NCBI GenBank assembly: GCA_015223225.1
Contig: JADFCQ010000001.1
Span: 620,001 to 684,000, forward strand
Source of the DNA: Acetobacteraceae bacterium H6797
Lineage (GTDB): Bacteria > Pseudomonadota > Alphaproteobacteria > Acetobacterales > Acetobacteraceae
DNA: 64,000 bases
Reading direction: 5' to 3'
Position numbers and translations under genes: made by a program. Position 1 is the stretch's first letter. Every line of letters begins with the position of its first letter. Under the pieces are notes generated by a model. That model searched no databases and was not told the origin of the DNA. It was given only the letters and a program-made list of their open reading frames with translations. Below are positions 42,232-50,782 of this stretch, one piece after another.

Positions 42232-43659
42232 CTAGCCTGGCAGACGCAGGGTCGCCTTCAGCCCTGGCGGCTGTTGCCCCGGCCGCGCATCCTCGAGCAC
42301 CAGATCGCCCTGATGCAGCCCCGCCACGGCCCGGACCAGCGAGAGGCCCAGGCCCGAACCCGGCGTGGTCCGCGCCCCATCGGCGCGGAAGAAGCGCTCG
42401 CCCGCCCGCATCCGCTCCGCCGCCGAAAGCCCCGGCCCGGCATCGATCACGCTGATCTCGATCGCGCCCTCTTCCCGCCGGGCCTCCAGCCGCAGCACGG
42501 CCTCGGGCGGTGAGAATTTCACCGCATTGTCCAACAGGTTCGCCACCGCCTGCAGCAGCAGGTCGCGGTCGCCCACCATGGTCAGCGCGGGCTCGATCGC
42601 CGCCTGCAATTGCTGCCCCCGCTCCTCGGCCGAGGCGCCGTAGAGATCGGCGGCATCCTCCAGCAGCGGCGCGAGGTCCAGCGGCGCGAAAGCCGCGCGG
42701 CGCGAGCCCGCCTCCGCCTCGGCAATGCGCAGCACCGCCTGGAAGATGCGCGTGATGCCGTCGAGATCGGCAATGCCCTGCTCGATGGCCGCCCGCAGCG
42801 CGTCGCTCTCGCTCTGGCCGTCGCCGGGATGGGTGTTCAGCGCATATTCCAGCTTGGCCCGGGCGCGGGCGATGGGCGTGCGCAGGTCATGCGCGATGGC
42901 ATCCGAAACGCCGCGCACCCCCTCCATCAGATAGGCGATGCGGTCGAGCATGGTGTTCATGCTCTCGGCCAGCCGGTCGAACTCGTCCTTCCGGCCCGAG
43001 AGCGGCACGCGATGGCTCATATCGCCCGCAGCGATGGCCGCCGCGGTCGCATAGGTCGGCAGCAGCCGCTTCTCGAGCGAATTGCGCAGCAGCAGCGCCC
43101 CGATCAGCGCGAAAACCGCCGCCGCCGCGGAGGACCAGATGATGGCCTCCGTCAGCAGCGCCCGCAGCTCCAGCTTGTCGCCCACATCGCGCCCGACGAG
43201 CATGATGTCGCCATTGGGCAGCGTGGTGCGCAGCAGCCGCGCCTCGCTCGCGACGCCGTCGAGCAGCAGCGGATAGGTGAACCAAGGCGAATCGACGCCC
43301 AGATCCTGCGGCGCATTGTTCAGATTACCGGCGTAGCGCGTGCCGTCGCGCCCGGTCAGCAGGTAGAGCGTGTCATTCTCGGCATCGACCGCAATTCGCT
43401 CGGCGATCGCCTCCACCACGCCCGGCCGCCCGCCATCACGGAAACGCTCGGCCAGGGCCATGCTGTCGGCGCGGATCGCGGCATCGGTCTGCCGGTCCAG
43501 CGCGCCCGCCGTGCCCCACCAGAGCATGCCGGAAAAGGCCAGCCCCGCCACGGCGAAGAGCGAGGCGAAGAGCAGCGCGAAGCGGAAGCCGGCACTGGCC
43601 ATGAGCCGCACCACCGGCCATCCCCGCGCGGGCGGAAGAGGCGGGCGGAGGGGGGTCAC
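42232..43659 (-). CDS. Sensor histidine kinase with HAMP domain
   Basis: The 475-residue protein has a first membrane helix (FRFALLFASLFAVAGLAFSG), a periplasmic sensor of about 120 residues, a second helix (IIWSSAAAAVFALIGALLLR), HAMP (AAAIAAGDMSHRVPLSGRKD) and the catalytic core. The H-box is DAIAHDLRTPIARARAKLEY; ATP motifs are LLDNAVKFSP, VIDAGPGLSA and TPGSGLGLSLVRAVAG. The start used is GTG 43659; ATG 43602 is an alternative that would keep the first helix. It forms a pair with the OmpR-type regulator just upstream. Confidence 0.93.
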   Translation of the reverse strand: MTPLRPPLPPARGWPVVRLMASAGFRFALLFASLFAVAGLAFSGMLWWGTAGALDRQTDAAIRADSMALAERFRDGGRPGVVEAIAERIAVDAENDTLYLLTGRDGTRYAGNLNNAPQDLGVDSPWFTYPLLLDGVASEARLLRTTLPNGDIMLVGRDVGDKLELRALLTEAIIWSSAAAAVFALIGALLLRNSLEKRLLPTYATAAAIAAGDMSHRVPLSGRKDEFDRLAESMNTMLDRIAYLMEGVRGVSDAIAHDLRTPIARARAKLEYALNTHPGDGQSESDALRAAIEQGIADLDGITRIFQAVLRIAEAEAGSRRAAFAPLDLAPLLEDAADLYGASAEERGQQLQAAIEPALTMVGDRDLLLQAVANLLDNAVKFSPPEAVLRLEARREEGAIEISVIDAGPGLSAAERMRAGERFFRADGARTTPGSGLGLSLVRAVAGLHQGDLVLEDARPGQQPPGLKATLRLPG

Positions 43660-43703
43660 GGCCGGTCTGCCTGGACTGGGATAGCGGCGGCGAAGAATCG
43701 GCG

Positions 43704-44384
43704 TCAGCTATCGGCGTTGATCATGTAGCCCGCGTTGCGGACGGTATGGATCAGCGGCTTGTCATAGCCCCGGTCCAGCTTCTGCCGCAGGCGGGAGACA
43801 TGCACGTCGATCACGTTGGTCTGCGGGTCGAAGTGATAGTCCCAGACCTTCTCGAGCAGCATGGTGCGCGTCACCACCTGGCCCGCATGGCGCATCAGAT
43901 GCTCCAGCAGCCGGAATTCGCGCGGCTGAACCTCGATCTTCTTGCCGCCGCGCGTGACGGTGCGGGAAAGCAGGTCCAGCTCCAGATCGGCGACCTTCAG
44001 CCGCGTCGCGGGGGCATCGCCGGCCGGGCGGCGGCCCAGGGCCTCCACGCGGGCCAGCAGCTCCGCGAAGGCGAAGGGCTTGACCAGATAGTCGTCGCCA
44101 CCGGCCTTGAGCCCCTTCACGCGCTCATCCACCGCCGAAAGGGCGGAGAGGAAGAGCACGGGCGTCTTGTTGTCCTGCGCCCGGAGCGTCTCCACGAGGC
44201 GGACGCCATCCACACCGCCCGGCAGCATCCGGTCCAACACCAGCAGGTCGAAGGACTCGCTGGCGGCCAGGAAAAGCCCGTCCCGCCCATTGGTGGCATG
44301 CTCCAGGGTATGCCCCGCTTCCTGGAGCCCCTTCTTCACGAAGCGGGCGACCTCGGCATCGTCCTCGACCAGCAGAATTCGCAT
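43704..44384 (-). CDS. OmpR/PhoB-type response regulator
   Basis: The 226-residue protein has a receiver (RILLVEDDAEVARFVKKGLQ, LVLDRMLPGGVDGVRLVE with phospho-Asp, LFLSALSAVDERVKGLKAGG, DDYLVKPFAFAEL) and a winged-helix output domain ending RTMLLEKVWDYHFDPQTNVI, DVHVSRLRQKL and IHTVRNAGYMI. It is followed by its kinase gene at 43659. A GC-poor leader (44385-44440, with a run AACAAAAACC on the coding strand) probably holds the promoter. Confidence 0.96.
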   Translation of the reverse strand: MRILLVEDDAEVARFVKKGLQEAGHTLEHATNGRDGLFLAASESFDLLVLDRMLPGGVDGVRLVETLRAQDNKTPVLFLSALSAVDERVKGLKAGGDDYLVKPFAFAELLARVEALGRRPAGDAPATRLKVADLELDLLSRTVTRGGKKIEVQPREFRLLEHLMRHAGQVVTRTMLLEKVWDYHFDPQTNVIDVHVSRLRQKLDRGYDKPLIHTVRNAGYMINADS

Positions 44385-44447
44385 CGGTATGGCACCGCAA
44401 CCGTTGACAGGTTTTTGTTTCTAAACGGGCTTTGGGGCAATCACAAC

Positions 44448-44469
44448 GGGCGGCTTTGTAAGCTCGCCC
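44448..44469 (-). terminator. Weak hairpin between lipoprotein and response-regulator genes
   Basis: On the plus strand GGGCGGCTT (44448-44456) pairs with AAGC-T-CGCCC (44460-44469), nine pairs with a bulge and a 3-nt loop. It lies just after the lipoprotein stop and before the regulator promoter on the minus strand. No clear T-run follows, so this is tentative. Confidence 0.35.
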
Positions 44470-44478
44470 AACCGGTCG

Positions 44479-44676
44479 TTACATCGGATCTGAAACGAAG
44501 TGATGAAACGAAGGCCGAGCCTGGGCGGGGGCTGCCTGAGCCGTGGCCAGCATCACCGGGCGCCAGCGCGGCCGCGGCTGTTCGGCCGGCTGGGAGGGAG
44601 CCGCGGGCGGCGCCCTTTCCGGCGCGCAGGCCGTCATGCCGAGGAGAAGACAGAAGAGACCGAGCCGCTTTGCCAT
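44479..44676 (-). CDS. Very small lipoprotein
   Basis: The 65-residue product starts MAKRLGLFCLLLGMTACAPE with a lipobox L-G-M-T-A-C (Cys17) and continues as a Pro/Arg-rich unstructured tail (RAPPAAPSQPAEQPRPRWRP). GGAG lies seven bases before ATG 44676. It sits between the protease gene and the OmpR-type regulator on the same strand, suggesting an envelope role, but no function is known. Confidence 0.7.
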   Translation of the reverse strand: MAKRLGLFCLLLGMTACAPERAPPAAPSQPAEQPRPRWRPVMLATAQAAPAQARPSFHHFVSDPM

Positions 44677-44920
44677 GCCACCACTCCATGCTGCGCCGCA
44701 CAGAGTGACAATTTCAAACAAGCCGCATCAAGCGAAGCGAGGCCCGGACCGGCTTTTCAACCGAACTGTGAGAACCCTCACGGCGCCTCTAGCTATGATC
44801 GCCGGGCGCCCGCGAGTCGCCCCGGCGCTATCCGGCCGCGAAGGCGGTTCCCGCTTGCGGCCGCGACCCTGCCCCAGGCAGGCATTGCCCGAACCGGCCA
44901 TGCCGGATGGCGCTCTGGCC

Positions 44921-46003
44921 TTAGCTCGGCGATGCCGGCCGCCGCCCCACCTGCACGGCCACATCCTGCGCCCGCCCGTCGCGCAGCAGCGAAACGCGCA
45001 GCGTCTGCCCCGGCGGCGTGCCCGCCACGGCGCGGATCAATGCGCTGCTGGTGCTGATGCGCTCGCCGTTCAGCGCGGTGACGATATCGCCCACCCGCAC
45101 CCCGGCCCGCGCCGCCGGGCTGCCGCGCTCGACGCCGCCCACCAGCACGCCGCGCCGGCCCCGCGCGCCGTCGGTCGGGTTCATGTCCTGCACCGAAACG
45201 CCGAGCCAGCCGCGCTCCACCCGGCCTTCGCGGCGAAGCTGCTCGATCACACCCTTCGCCAGGTCCGACGGCGTCGCGAAGCCGATGCCGGCCGAGGCGC
45301 CGGAGGGCGAATAGATCGCCGTATTGATGCCGATGACCTCGCCGCTCGTGTTGAAGAGCGGCCCGCCCGAATTGCCGGGGTTGATCGCGGCATCGGTCTG
45401 GATGAAGTCGTCGAAGGGCCCCGCGCCGATCTCGCGCCCGCGCGCCGAGATGATGCCCGAGGTGACGGTGCCGCCGAGTCCGAAGGGATTGCCCGCCGCG
45501 ATCACCCATTGCCCCACGCGGGAACTGCCCGAGCTGCCCCAGGGCACCGCCGGCAGCGGCTCGCGCGGCTCGACCTTCAGCAGCGCGAGATCGGTCAGGT
45601 CATCGGTGCCGACAACCTTGGCCGTCAGCTCCGTCCCATCCTGCAAGGCGACCACGATGCGCGTCGCGTTGCCGACGACGTGGTTGTTGGTCACGACGTA
45701 ACCGGCCGGGTCGATCACGAAGCCCGAGCCCGCGCCCTGCACCTGCTGGCGCCCGCGCCGCTCGCGGAAATAGCGCTCGAAGGGCGTGCCCCGCATTTCG
45801 GGCGGAATCTGCACCTGCTGCTCGCTCACCACGGCGATATTCACCACCGAGGGCAGCACCCGCTCGGCGAGATCCGCGAAATCGGGCATGAGCCCGCGCT
45901 GGGCAAAGGCCGCCTTGGGCAGCAGGGCCGGGGCGGCCATGAAAGCGGCCAGCCCGAAAATGGCGGCGCGACGACCTGTGGAATCGGGGGGCATGCTCGT
46001 CAT
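44921..46003 (-). CDS. DegP/DegQ-like periplasmic serine protease with one PDZ domain
   Basis: The 360-residue product has a twin-arginine-like signal (GRRAAIFGLAAFMAAPAL, cleavage near AFAQ) and a trypsin-like domain with all three catalytic residues visible: His in VTNNHVVGNA, Asp in DLTDLALLKVE, Ser in INPGNSGGPLF. One PDZ domain follows (about 265-355: GWLGVSVQDMNP, GGVERGSPAARAGVRVGD). It should degrade or refold damaged envelope proteins. One PDZ only, as in DegS or short HtrA forms. Start ATG 46003; ATG 45994 also fits. It heads the minus-strand envelope-related group. Confidence 0.94.
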   Translation of the reverse strand: MTSMPPDSTGRRAAIFGLAAFMAAPALLPKAAFAQRGLMPDFADLAERVLPSVVNIAVVSEQQVQIPPEMRGTPFERYFRERRGRQQVQGAGSGFVIDPAGYVVTNNHVVGNATRIVVALQDGTELTAKVVGTDDLTDLALLKVEPREPLPAVPWGSSGSSRVGQWVIAAGNPFGLGGTVTSGIISARGREIGAGPFDDFIQTDAAINPGNSGGPLFNTSGEVIGINTAIYSPSGASAGIGFATPSDLAKGVIEQLRREGRVERGWLGVSVQDMNPTDGARGRRGVLVGGVERGSPAARAGVRVGDIVTALNGERISTSSALIRAVAGTPPGQTLRVSLLRDGRAQDVAVQVGRRPASPS

Positions 46004-46108
46004 GACGCGGTATGAATTCCTTCGATACCTTAATTCTGGGGTGAAGTGCCGCTTCCATCAACCTAGGCGAGGAATCGGCCGGTTACCAATCCGGTTGCGG
46101 ATTTAACC

Positions 46109-48571
46109 TCAGGTCTCCCGGCTCGGATCCTCCGGCCAATTGTGCTTCGGATAGCGCCCCCGCATATCCTTCCGCGCATCCGCCCAGCCGCCCTTCCAGA
46201 ACCCGGCGAGATCGCCCGTCACCGCGATCGGCCGCCCGGCGGGCGAAAGCAGCGCCACCTGCAACGGCACGCGCCCCTGCGCGAGCTTCGGCATATCCGC
46301 CATCCCGAAGAGATGCTGCGCCCGCGCCTCGAGCGTCGGCACCTCGCCGGTATAGTCGATCGCCGCCGAACGCCCGCCCGGCAGATCGACCCGCGCGGGC
46401 AACAGGCTGTCGAGCTTCCGCTGCTGATCGTAGGGCAGCAAGCCCCGCATCAGATCGGCCGCGCCCAGCGACTTCAGCGCCGAGAGCTTCGTCTGCCCCA
46501 CGAGATGCGGCGCGAGCCATTCCTCGACCGAGGCCGCCAGCGCCGCATCCGACACGTCGGGCCAATTCTCGGGGTCGATCTTCCGCATCCAGCCCATGCG
46601 CGCCCGCGTCTGCTTCGCCGCTTCGTTCCAGTCGAGATCGCGAAAGCCGCGCTCCGCCGCCGCTCGCGCCAGCGCGCCCGCCACGGCCACCGGGTCGGGG
46701 TTCGGCAGGGTCGATTCCTCCAGCACCAGCGGCCCGAGCCGCAGCCGCCGCCGCGCCAGCACCGCCCCGGCACGGGCATCGAATTCGGCCACTTCCTCGC
46801 GCCTCAGCCGCTCCGGAAACCGCGCCTCCAACACCGCCCGCTCCAGGGGCGCGGCCATGCGAATGCGCGCCTCCGTCCCCGCCAGGTCCAGATCCGCCAC
46901 GGCCAGCAGCGCCGACTTGCCCAAAGGATCGGTCCCCGGCACCCGCGCGCCCTGCCCGCCCGCGAGGCGGAAGGCGCCATCCATCACGCCCCGCTTGGCC
47001 GCGATCCGGTCCGGAAAGCCCGCGGCCAACAGCGGCCCCGATTCCCCGCCCGGCAGCGTATCGCCATGCAGGCCCAGTCGGCGCCGATGCATCGCCGCCG
47101 CCCGGCGAATGCGCTGCACCGCGCCCCGATCGGCATTGGGATGGTCGCCCCCATGCAGCAGATCGAGCCGCAGCCGGATATCGACCGGCCCGTCCCGATC
47201 CCTGATGGGGTCACGCTCCTCCAGCAGCGCCGCGAGATCGGCCGCCAGTGCCTGCTCACCCGGATCCCCCGCGGCCAGCAACATGCGCGCGAGGCGCGGA
47301 TGCGTGCCCAGCCGCGCCATGCGCTGCCCCATCGGCGTCACGCGCCCTTCGGCATCCAGCGCGTCGAGATCCCGCAACAGCGCCCGCGCGGCGGCCAGCG
47401 TCCCGCCCGGTGGGGCATCGAGGAAGGCCAGTTCCGTCGGCTCCGCCCCCCAGGCGGCGCAATCGAGCGCCAGGGAGGAAAGCTCGGCCTCCAGCATCTC
47501 CGGCCGATCCATCGCCGGCAGGCCGCGATGAAGCTGCTCCGTCCAGAGCCGGATCGCCACCCCCGGCGCCGTGCGCCCGGCGCGACCGGCCCGCTGCTCG
47601 GCGGTGGCCTTGCTCACCCGGATGGTCACCAGCCGCGTCAGCCCGCTCGCCGGGTCGAGCTTCGGGGCGCGGCGGAAGCCGCCATCCACCACGATCCGCA
47701 CCCCCGGCACGGTCAGGCTGGTCTCGGCGATGGAGGTCGCCAGCACCACCTTCCGGCGCGGCCCGGGCTGCAAGGCCCTGTCCTGCTCGGCGGGCGGCAA
47801 TTCGCCATGCAGCGGCAGGACATCGGCCTCGATGCCCGAGAGCCGCTCCATCGTCCGCCTGATCTCGCCCCAGCCCGGCAGGAACGCCAGCACATCGCCC
47901 GGATGCTCGCGCAGCGCCTGGCGGATCGTGCCCGCCATGGCATCGGCCAGTTCGCGCGGCTCCTTCAGGTCCCGCGCCCGATGCTCGATCTCGACCGGAT
48001 AGGCCCGCCCCAGGCTCTCCACCACCGGCGCGGCCGCCCCGCCCTCCTGCAGCAGGCCCGAGAAGCCAGCCGAGTCGAGCGTCGCCGACATGGCGATGAT
48101 CCTGAGTTCCGGCCGCAGCCCCCGCTGCAAGTCCAGACACAGCGCCAGGCCGAGATCCGTATCGAGATGCCGCTCATGCGCCTCGTCGAAAATCACCCCC
48201 GCGACGCCTTCGAGCCCAGGGTCCGACTGCAGGCGCCGCACCAGCAAGCCCTCCGTCACCACCTCCACCCGCGTCGCCGCCGAACCGGCGCGGTCGAGCC
48301 GCGTCGCGAGGCCGATGCGCTGGCCCAGCGGCTCACCCAGCAAATCCGCCATGCGCCGCGCCGCCGCCCGGGCCGCCACGCGCCGCGGCTCCAGCACCAG
48401 CAGCTTCTGCCCCGCCGCCCAGGGCTCGGCGGCCAGCACCAGCGGGGCCAGCGTCGTCTTGCCCGCGCCGGGCGGCGCGACCAGCACGGCATTGCTGCGG
48501 GCCCGCAGCGCCTCGCACAGCGCCGGCATGGCCTCGGCCACGGGAAGGTCGGGATATGGGTCGGGGATCAT
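46109..48571 (-). CDS. hrpB: ATP-dependent RNA helicase HrpB
   Basis: The 820-residue protein is a DEAH-box helicase of the HrpB type. Motif I is APPGAGKTTLAPLVL, motif II is IFDEAHERHLDTDLGL (D-E-A-H), motif III MSATLDSAGF, and the second RecA half has VLATSIAETSLTVPGVRIVV and EQRAGRAGRTAPG. The C-terminal HrpB-specific region (from about residue 420) ends in the typical DYTGEVPTLEARAQHLFGM and VTGDLAGFWKGGWADARKDM. HrpB has no settled role in cells. The ATG at 48571 (MIPDPYPDLPVAEA) matches the length of homologues. Confidence 0.96.
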   Translation of the reverse strand: MIPDPYPDLPVAEAMPALCEALRARSNAVLVAPPGAGKTTLAPLVLAAEPWAAGQKLLVLEPRRVAARAAARRMADLLGEPLGQRIGLATRLDRAGSAATRVEVVTEGLLVRRLQSDPGLEGVAGVIFDEAHERHLDTDLGLALCLDLQRGLRPELRIIAMSATLDSAGFSGLLQEGGAAAPVVESLGRAYPVEIEHRARDLKEPRELADAMAGTIRQALREHPGDVLAFLPGWGEIRRTMERLSGIEADVLPLHGELPPAEQDRALQPGPRRKVVLATSIAETSLTVPGVRIVVDGGFRRAPKLDPASGLTRLVTIRVSKATAEQRAGRAGRTAPGVAIRLWTEQLHRGLPAMDRPEMLEAELSSLALDCAAWGAEPTELAFLDAPPGGTLAAARALLRDLDALDAEGRVTPMGQRMARLGTHPRLARMLLAAGDPGEQALAADLAALLEERDPIRDRDGPVDIRLRLDLLHGGDHPNADRGAVQRIRRAAAMHRRRLGLHGDTLPGGESGPLLAAGFPDRIAAKRGVMDGAFRLAGGQGARVPGTDPLGKSALLAVADLDLAGTEARIRMAAPLERAVLEARFPERLRREEVAEFDARAGAVLARRRLRLGPLVLEESTLPNPDPVAVAGALARAAAERGFRDLDWNEAAKQTRARMGWMRKIDPENWPDVSDAALAASVEEWLAPHLVGQTKLSALKSLGAADLMRGLLPYDQQRKLDSLLPARVDLPGGRSAAIDYTGEVPTLEARAQHLFGMADMPKLAQGRVPLQVALLSPAGRPIAVTGDLAGFWKGGWADARKDMRGRYPKHNWPEDPSRET

Positions 48572-48734
48572 CCGCGCCGAGGGGCCACAAACCGCGCCGC
48601 CGGGCAAGACCTCACGAGGATGTCATCTTAACTTGACGCCGCCGTGAGCTGTAGGCATCGAAGAAAACTAGCGCCCAGGTTGAAGGGCGTGAGACATCTC
48701 GCGCCCGGAATCATGCCGTTCTGAACGTCCAGGA

Positions 48735-49520
48735 ATGAAAATCCTCTCGCTCCCGCGCCTGCTCGCGCCCCTCCTTCTGGCCCTGCTGACGACGGCTCCC
48801 CTATTGGCCCCCGGTGCCTGGGCCCAGACGCAGCGCAGCACCCGCCCGAGCCAGAACGAGCAGATCTGCCGCTCCCAATGCCAGGCCGATTTCCGCCAGA
48901 CGCCGGGTGCCACGGCCACGACCTATCAGGCCTGCATGATCCGCTGCCAGGCCGGGCAGCAATTCTCCGCCGCCAATTCCGGCCGCGCCGCCAACCGCGC
49001 CAGCCCCAATAACGCGACGGGCCTCGGCCGCGCGCCCACGCCCCCCGCGACCGCCCAACGCCGCCCCGGCACGGGAACCGGCACGGCAGCCGCCCTGGGC
49101 GCAGGCGCCGTAGGTGCCGGGGCCGTGGGGGCGGGTGCGATGACCCATCCCAACCGGGCCAGTTTCGGCGCCATCTACGTCACCCCCGCTCCCGGCGCCG
49201 TCGCCGGCCTCGCCGTGGGCCAGGCGGATCGCCTCACGGCCCATCGCCTCGCCGAGGGCAATTGCCTCGCTCGCAATAGCGGCAGTTGCCGGCTGATGAG
49301 CGAATTCACCGAACGCTGCGGCGCCGTCGTGGAGGCCTTCCGCCGCGCCCCCGGCTCGCTCTTCATCACGAGCGACCCCTCGACGCGCCAGATCCTCACC
49401 ATGGCCCAGGGCAGCGGCCCCACCCAGGCCGATGCCGAGAGCAATGCCATGGCCGATTGCAGCCGCCGCGAGCCTACGGCCCAGTGCCGCGTCACCCTCT
49501 CGGCCTGCGGCCCGGCCTGA
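48735..49520 (+). CDS. Secreted protein with DUF4189-like C-terminal domain
   Basis: The 261-residue product has a signal peptide (about residues 1-31, ending AWAQ), a Cys-containing segment (ICRSQCQADFRQ, YQACMIRCQAGQ) with a CxxxC-C-CxxxC-type spacing, a Gly/Ala repeat linker (GAGAVGAGAVGAGA), and a C-terminal region like DUF4189: ASFGAIYVTPAPGAVAGLAV, NCLARNSGSCRLMSEFTERC and ADAESNAMADCSRRE. The paired Cys suggest disulfides and export. Function is unknown. I see no strong promoter in the 163-bp gap before it. Confidence 0.75.
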   Translation: MKILSLPRLLAPLLLALLTTAPLLAPGAWAQTQRSTRPSQNEQICRSQCQADFRQTPGATATTYQACMIRCQAGQQFSAANSGRAANRASPNNATGLGRAPTPPATAQRRPGTGTGTAAALGAGAVGAGAVGAGAMTHPNRASFGAIYVTPAPGAVAGLAVGQADRLTAHRLAEGNCLARNSGSCRLMSEFTERCGAVVEAFRRAPGSLFITSDPSTRQILTMAQGSGPTQADAESNAMADCSRREPTAQCRVTLSACGPA

Positions 49521-49603
49521 CCGCCTGATCGCCGCACGGCGCAAGCGCGGCAATGTCACCGAAGCGTCACGCCCTTCTCCCCCCTCGCGCCTATAGAGGC
49601 GGG

Positions 49604-50782
49604 ATGCGGCGCAACCTGACCATCCTGGCCATCCTCGCCCTCACCCAGATCACGGGCTGGGGCGCGGTGGGCACCCTGCCGGTCATCGCGCGGCCCGTCG
49701 CCGCAGGCTTCGGCAGCGCCCTGCCGCCGGTCTTCCTCGGCACCTCCGTCATGTTCGTCGCCATGGCCCTGGCAGCGCCCTGGGCGGGGCGCGCCTTCCG
49801 CAGCCACGGCACGCAGCGCGTGATGTCCTGGGGCGCGGGGCTGATCGGGCTCGGCCTCTGCCTGCTCGCCCTCGCACCCAACCTGCCCGCCTTCTGGGCC
49901 GCCTGGGCGCTGATCGGCGCGGCGGGGGCCATGTTCCTCACCACCGCCGCCTATGCCTATCTCGCCGAACAGGCCGATGAGGCCGCGCGGGGGCTGATCG
50001 GCACGCTCATGCTGGTCACGGGCCTGGCGGGCAGCGTCTTCTGGCCCATCACCGCCTTTCTCGAACATCTCCTGGGCTGGCGCGGCGCCCTGCTCGCCTA
50101 TGGCGCGGTGATGCTGCTCCTGGTCTGCCCGCTGATCCGCTTCGCCCTGCCCGGCACACCCCCTGCCGCCGCAGCCACCGCCACCACGGCCACGCCGCCC
50201 GCCCGCAAAGGCCCCGTCTTCGCCCTGCTGGTCGTGGCCATCTCGCTCAACAGCTTCACCACCTTCGGCATCGAGGCCCTGGGCATCGAAATCCTCCGCT
50301 CCCTCGGCAATGAGCTGCCCGCGGCCATCGCCATCGCCTCGGCCCTGGGCTTCTGCAAGGTTGGCGGCCGGGTGATCGACCTGCTGGGCGGCAAGCGGTG
50401 GGACGGTCTCTCCACCGGCCTGGTCTCGGGCGCGATGATCCCTCTCGGCCTCGCCATTCTCTGGCTGGGCGGCGCCGGCACAATGGGCATCGGCGGCTAT
50501 CTGCTGCTCTTCGGGGTGGGCAGCGGCGCCTTCGCGGTGGCGCGGGCCACCATGCCGCTCGTCTTCTACAGCAAGGCCGATTACGCGGCGGCCATGGCCA
50601 CCATCGCCCTGCCGATGAACCTCATCAACGCCCTGGCCCCGCCCGTCCTCGCGGGCCTCCTCACCGGCATCGGCCCCCAGGCGGTGCTGGGCCTGCTCGG
50701 CGCGCTCAGCCTCGCGGCACTGGTGCTGCTGCTGCGGCTGAAGGCGCTCGCCCGGCCCGCACAATCACCGGCCGCCGCCTGA
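49604..50782 (+). CDS. MFS transporter
   Basis: The 392-residue protein has twelve predicted helices in two halves, with the first helix ILAILALTQITGWGAVGTLP and a mid-protein loop rich in Ala/Thr between helices 6 and 7. The region LAEQADEAARGLIGTLMLV follows helix 4. It is a major facilitator of unknown substrate. The ATG at 49604 (MRRNLT) is chosen over an upstream frame start at 49553 because the latter adds only Arg-rich residues. Its last 18 bases overlap the end of the opposite Bcr-type gene. Confidence 0.9.
   Translation: MRRNLTILAILALTQITGWGAVGTLPVIARPVAAGFGSALPPVFLGTSVMFVAMALAAPWAGRAFRSHGTQRVMSWGAGLIGLGLCLLALAPNLPAFWAAWALIGAAGAMFLTTAAYAYLAEQADEAARGLIGTLMLVTGLAGSVFWPITAFLEHLLGWRGALLAYGAVMLLLVCPLIRFALPGTPPAAAATATTATPPARKGPVFALLVVAISLNSFTTFGIEALGIEILRSLGNELPAAIAIASALGFCKVGGRVIDLLGGKRWDGLSTGLVSGAMIPLGLAILWLGGAGTMGIGGYLLLFGVGSGAFAVARATMPLVFYSKADYAAAMATIALPMNLINALAPPVLAGLLTGIGPQAVLGLLGALSLAALVLLLRLKALARPAQSPAAA

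Noticed and set aside
46004..46108. Intrinsic terminator after hrpB
   Set aside because: Only a 5-bp stem (ATCCG/CGGAT) is found on the hrpB strand; too weak to call.
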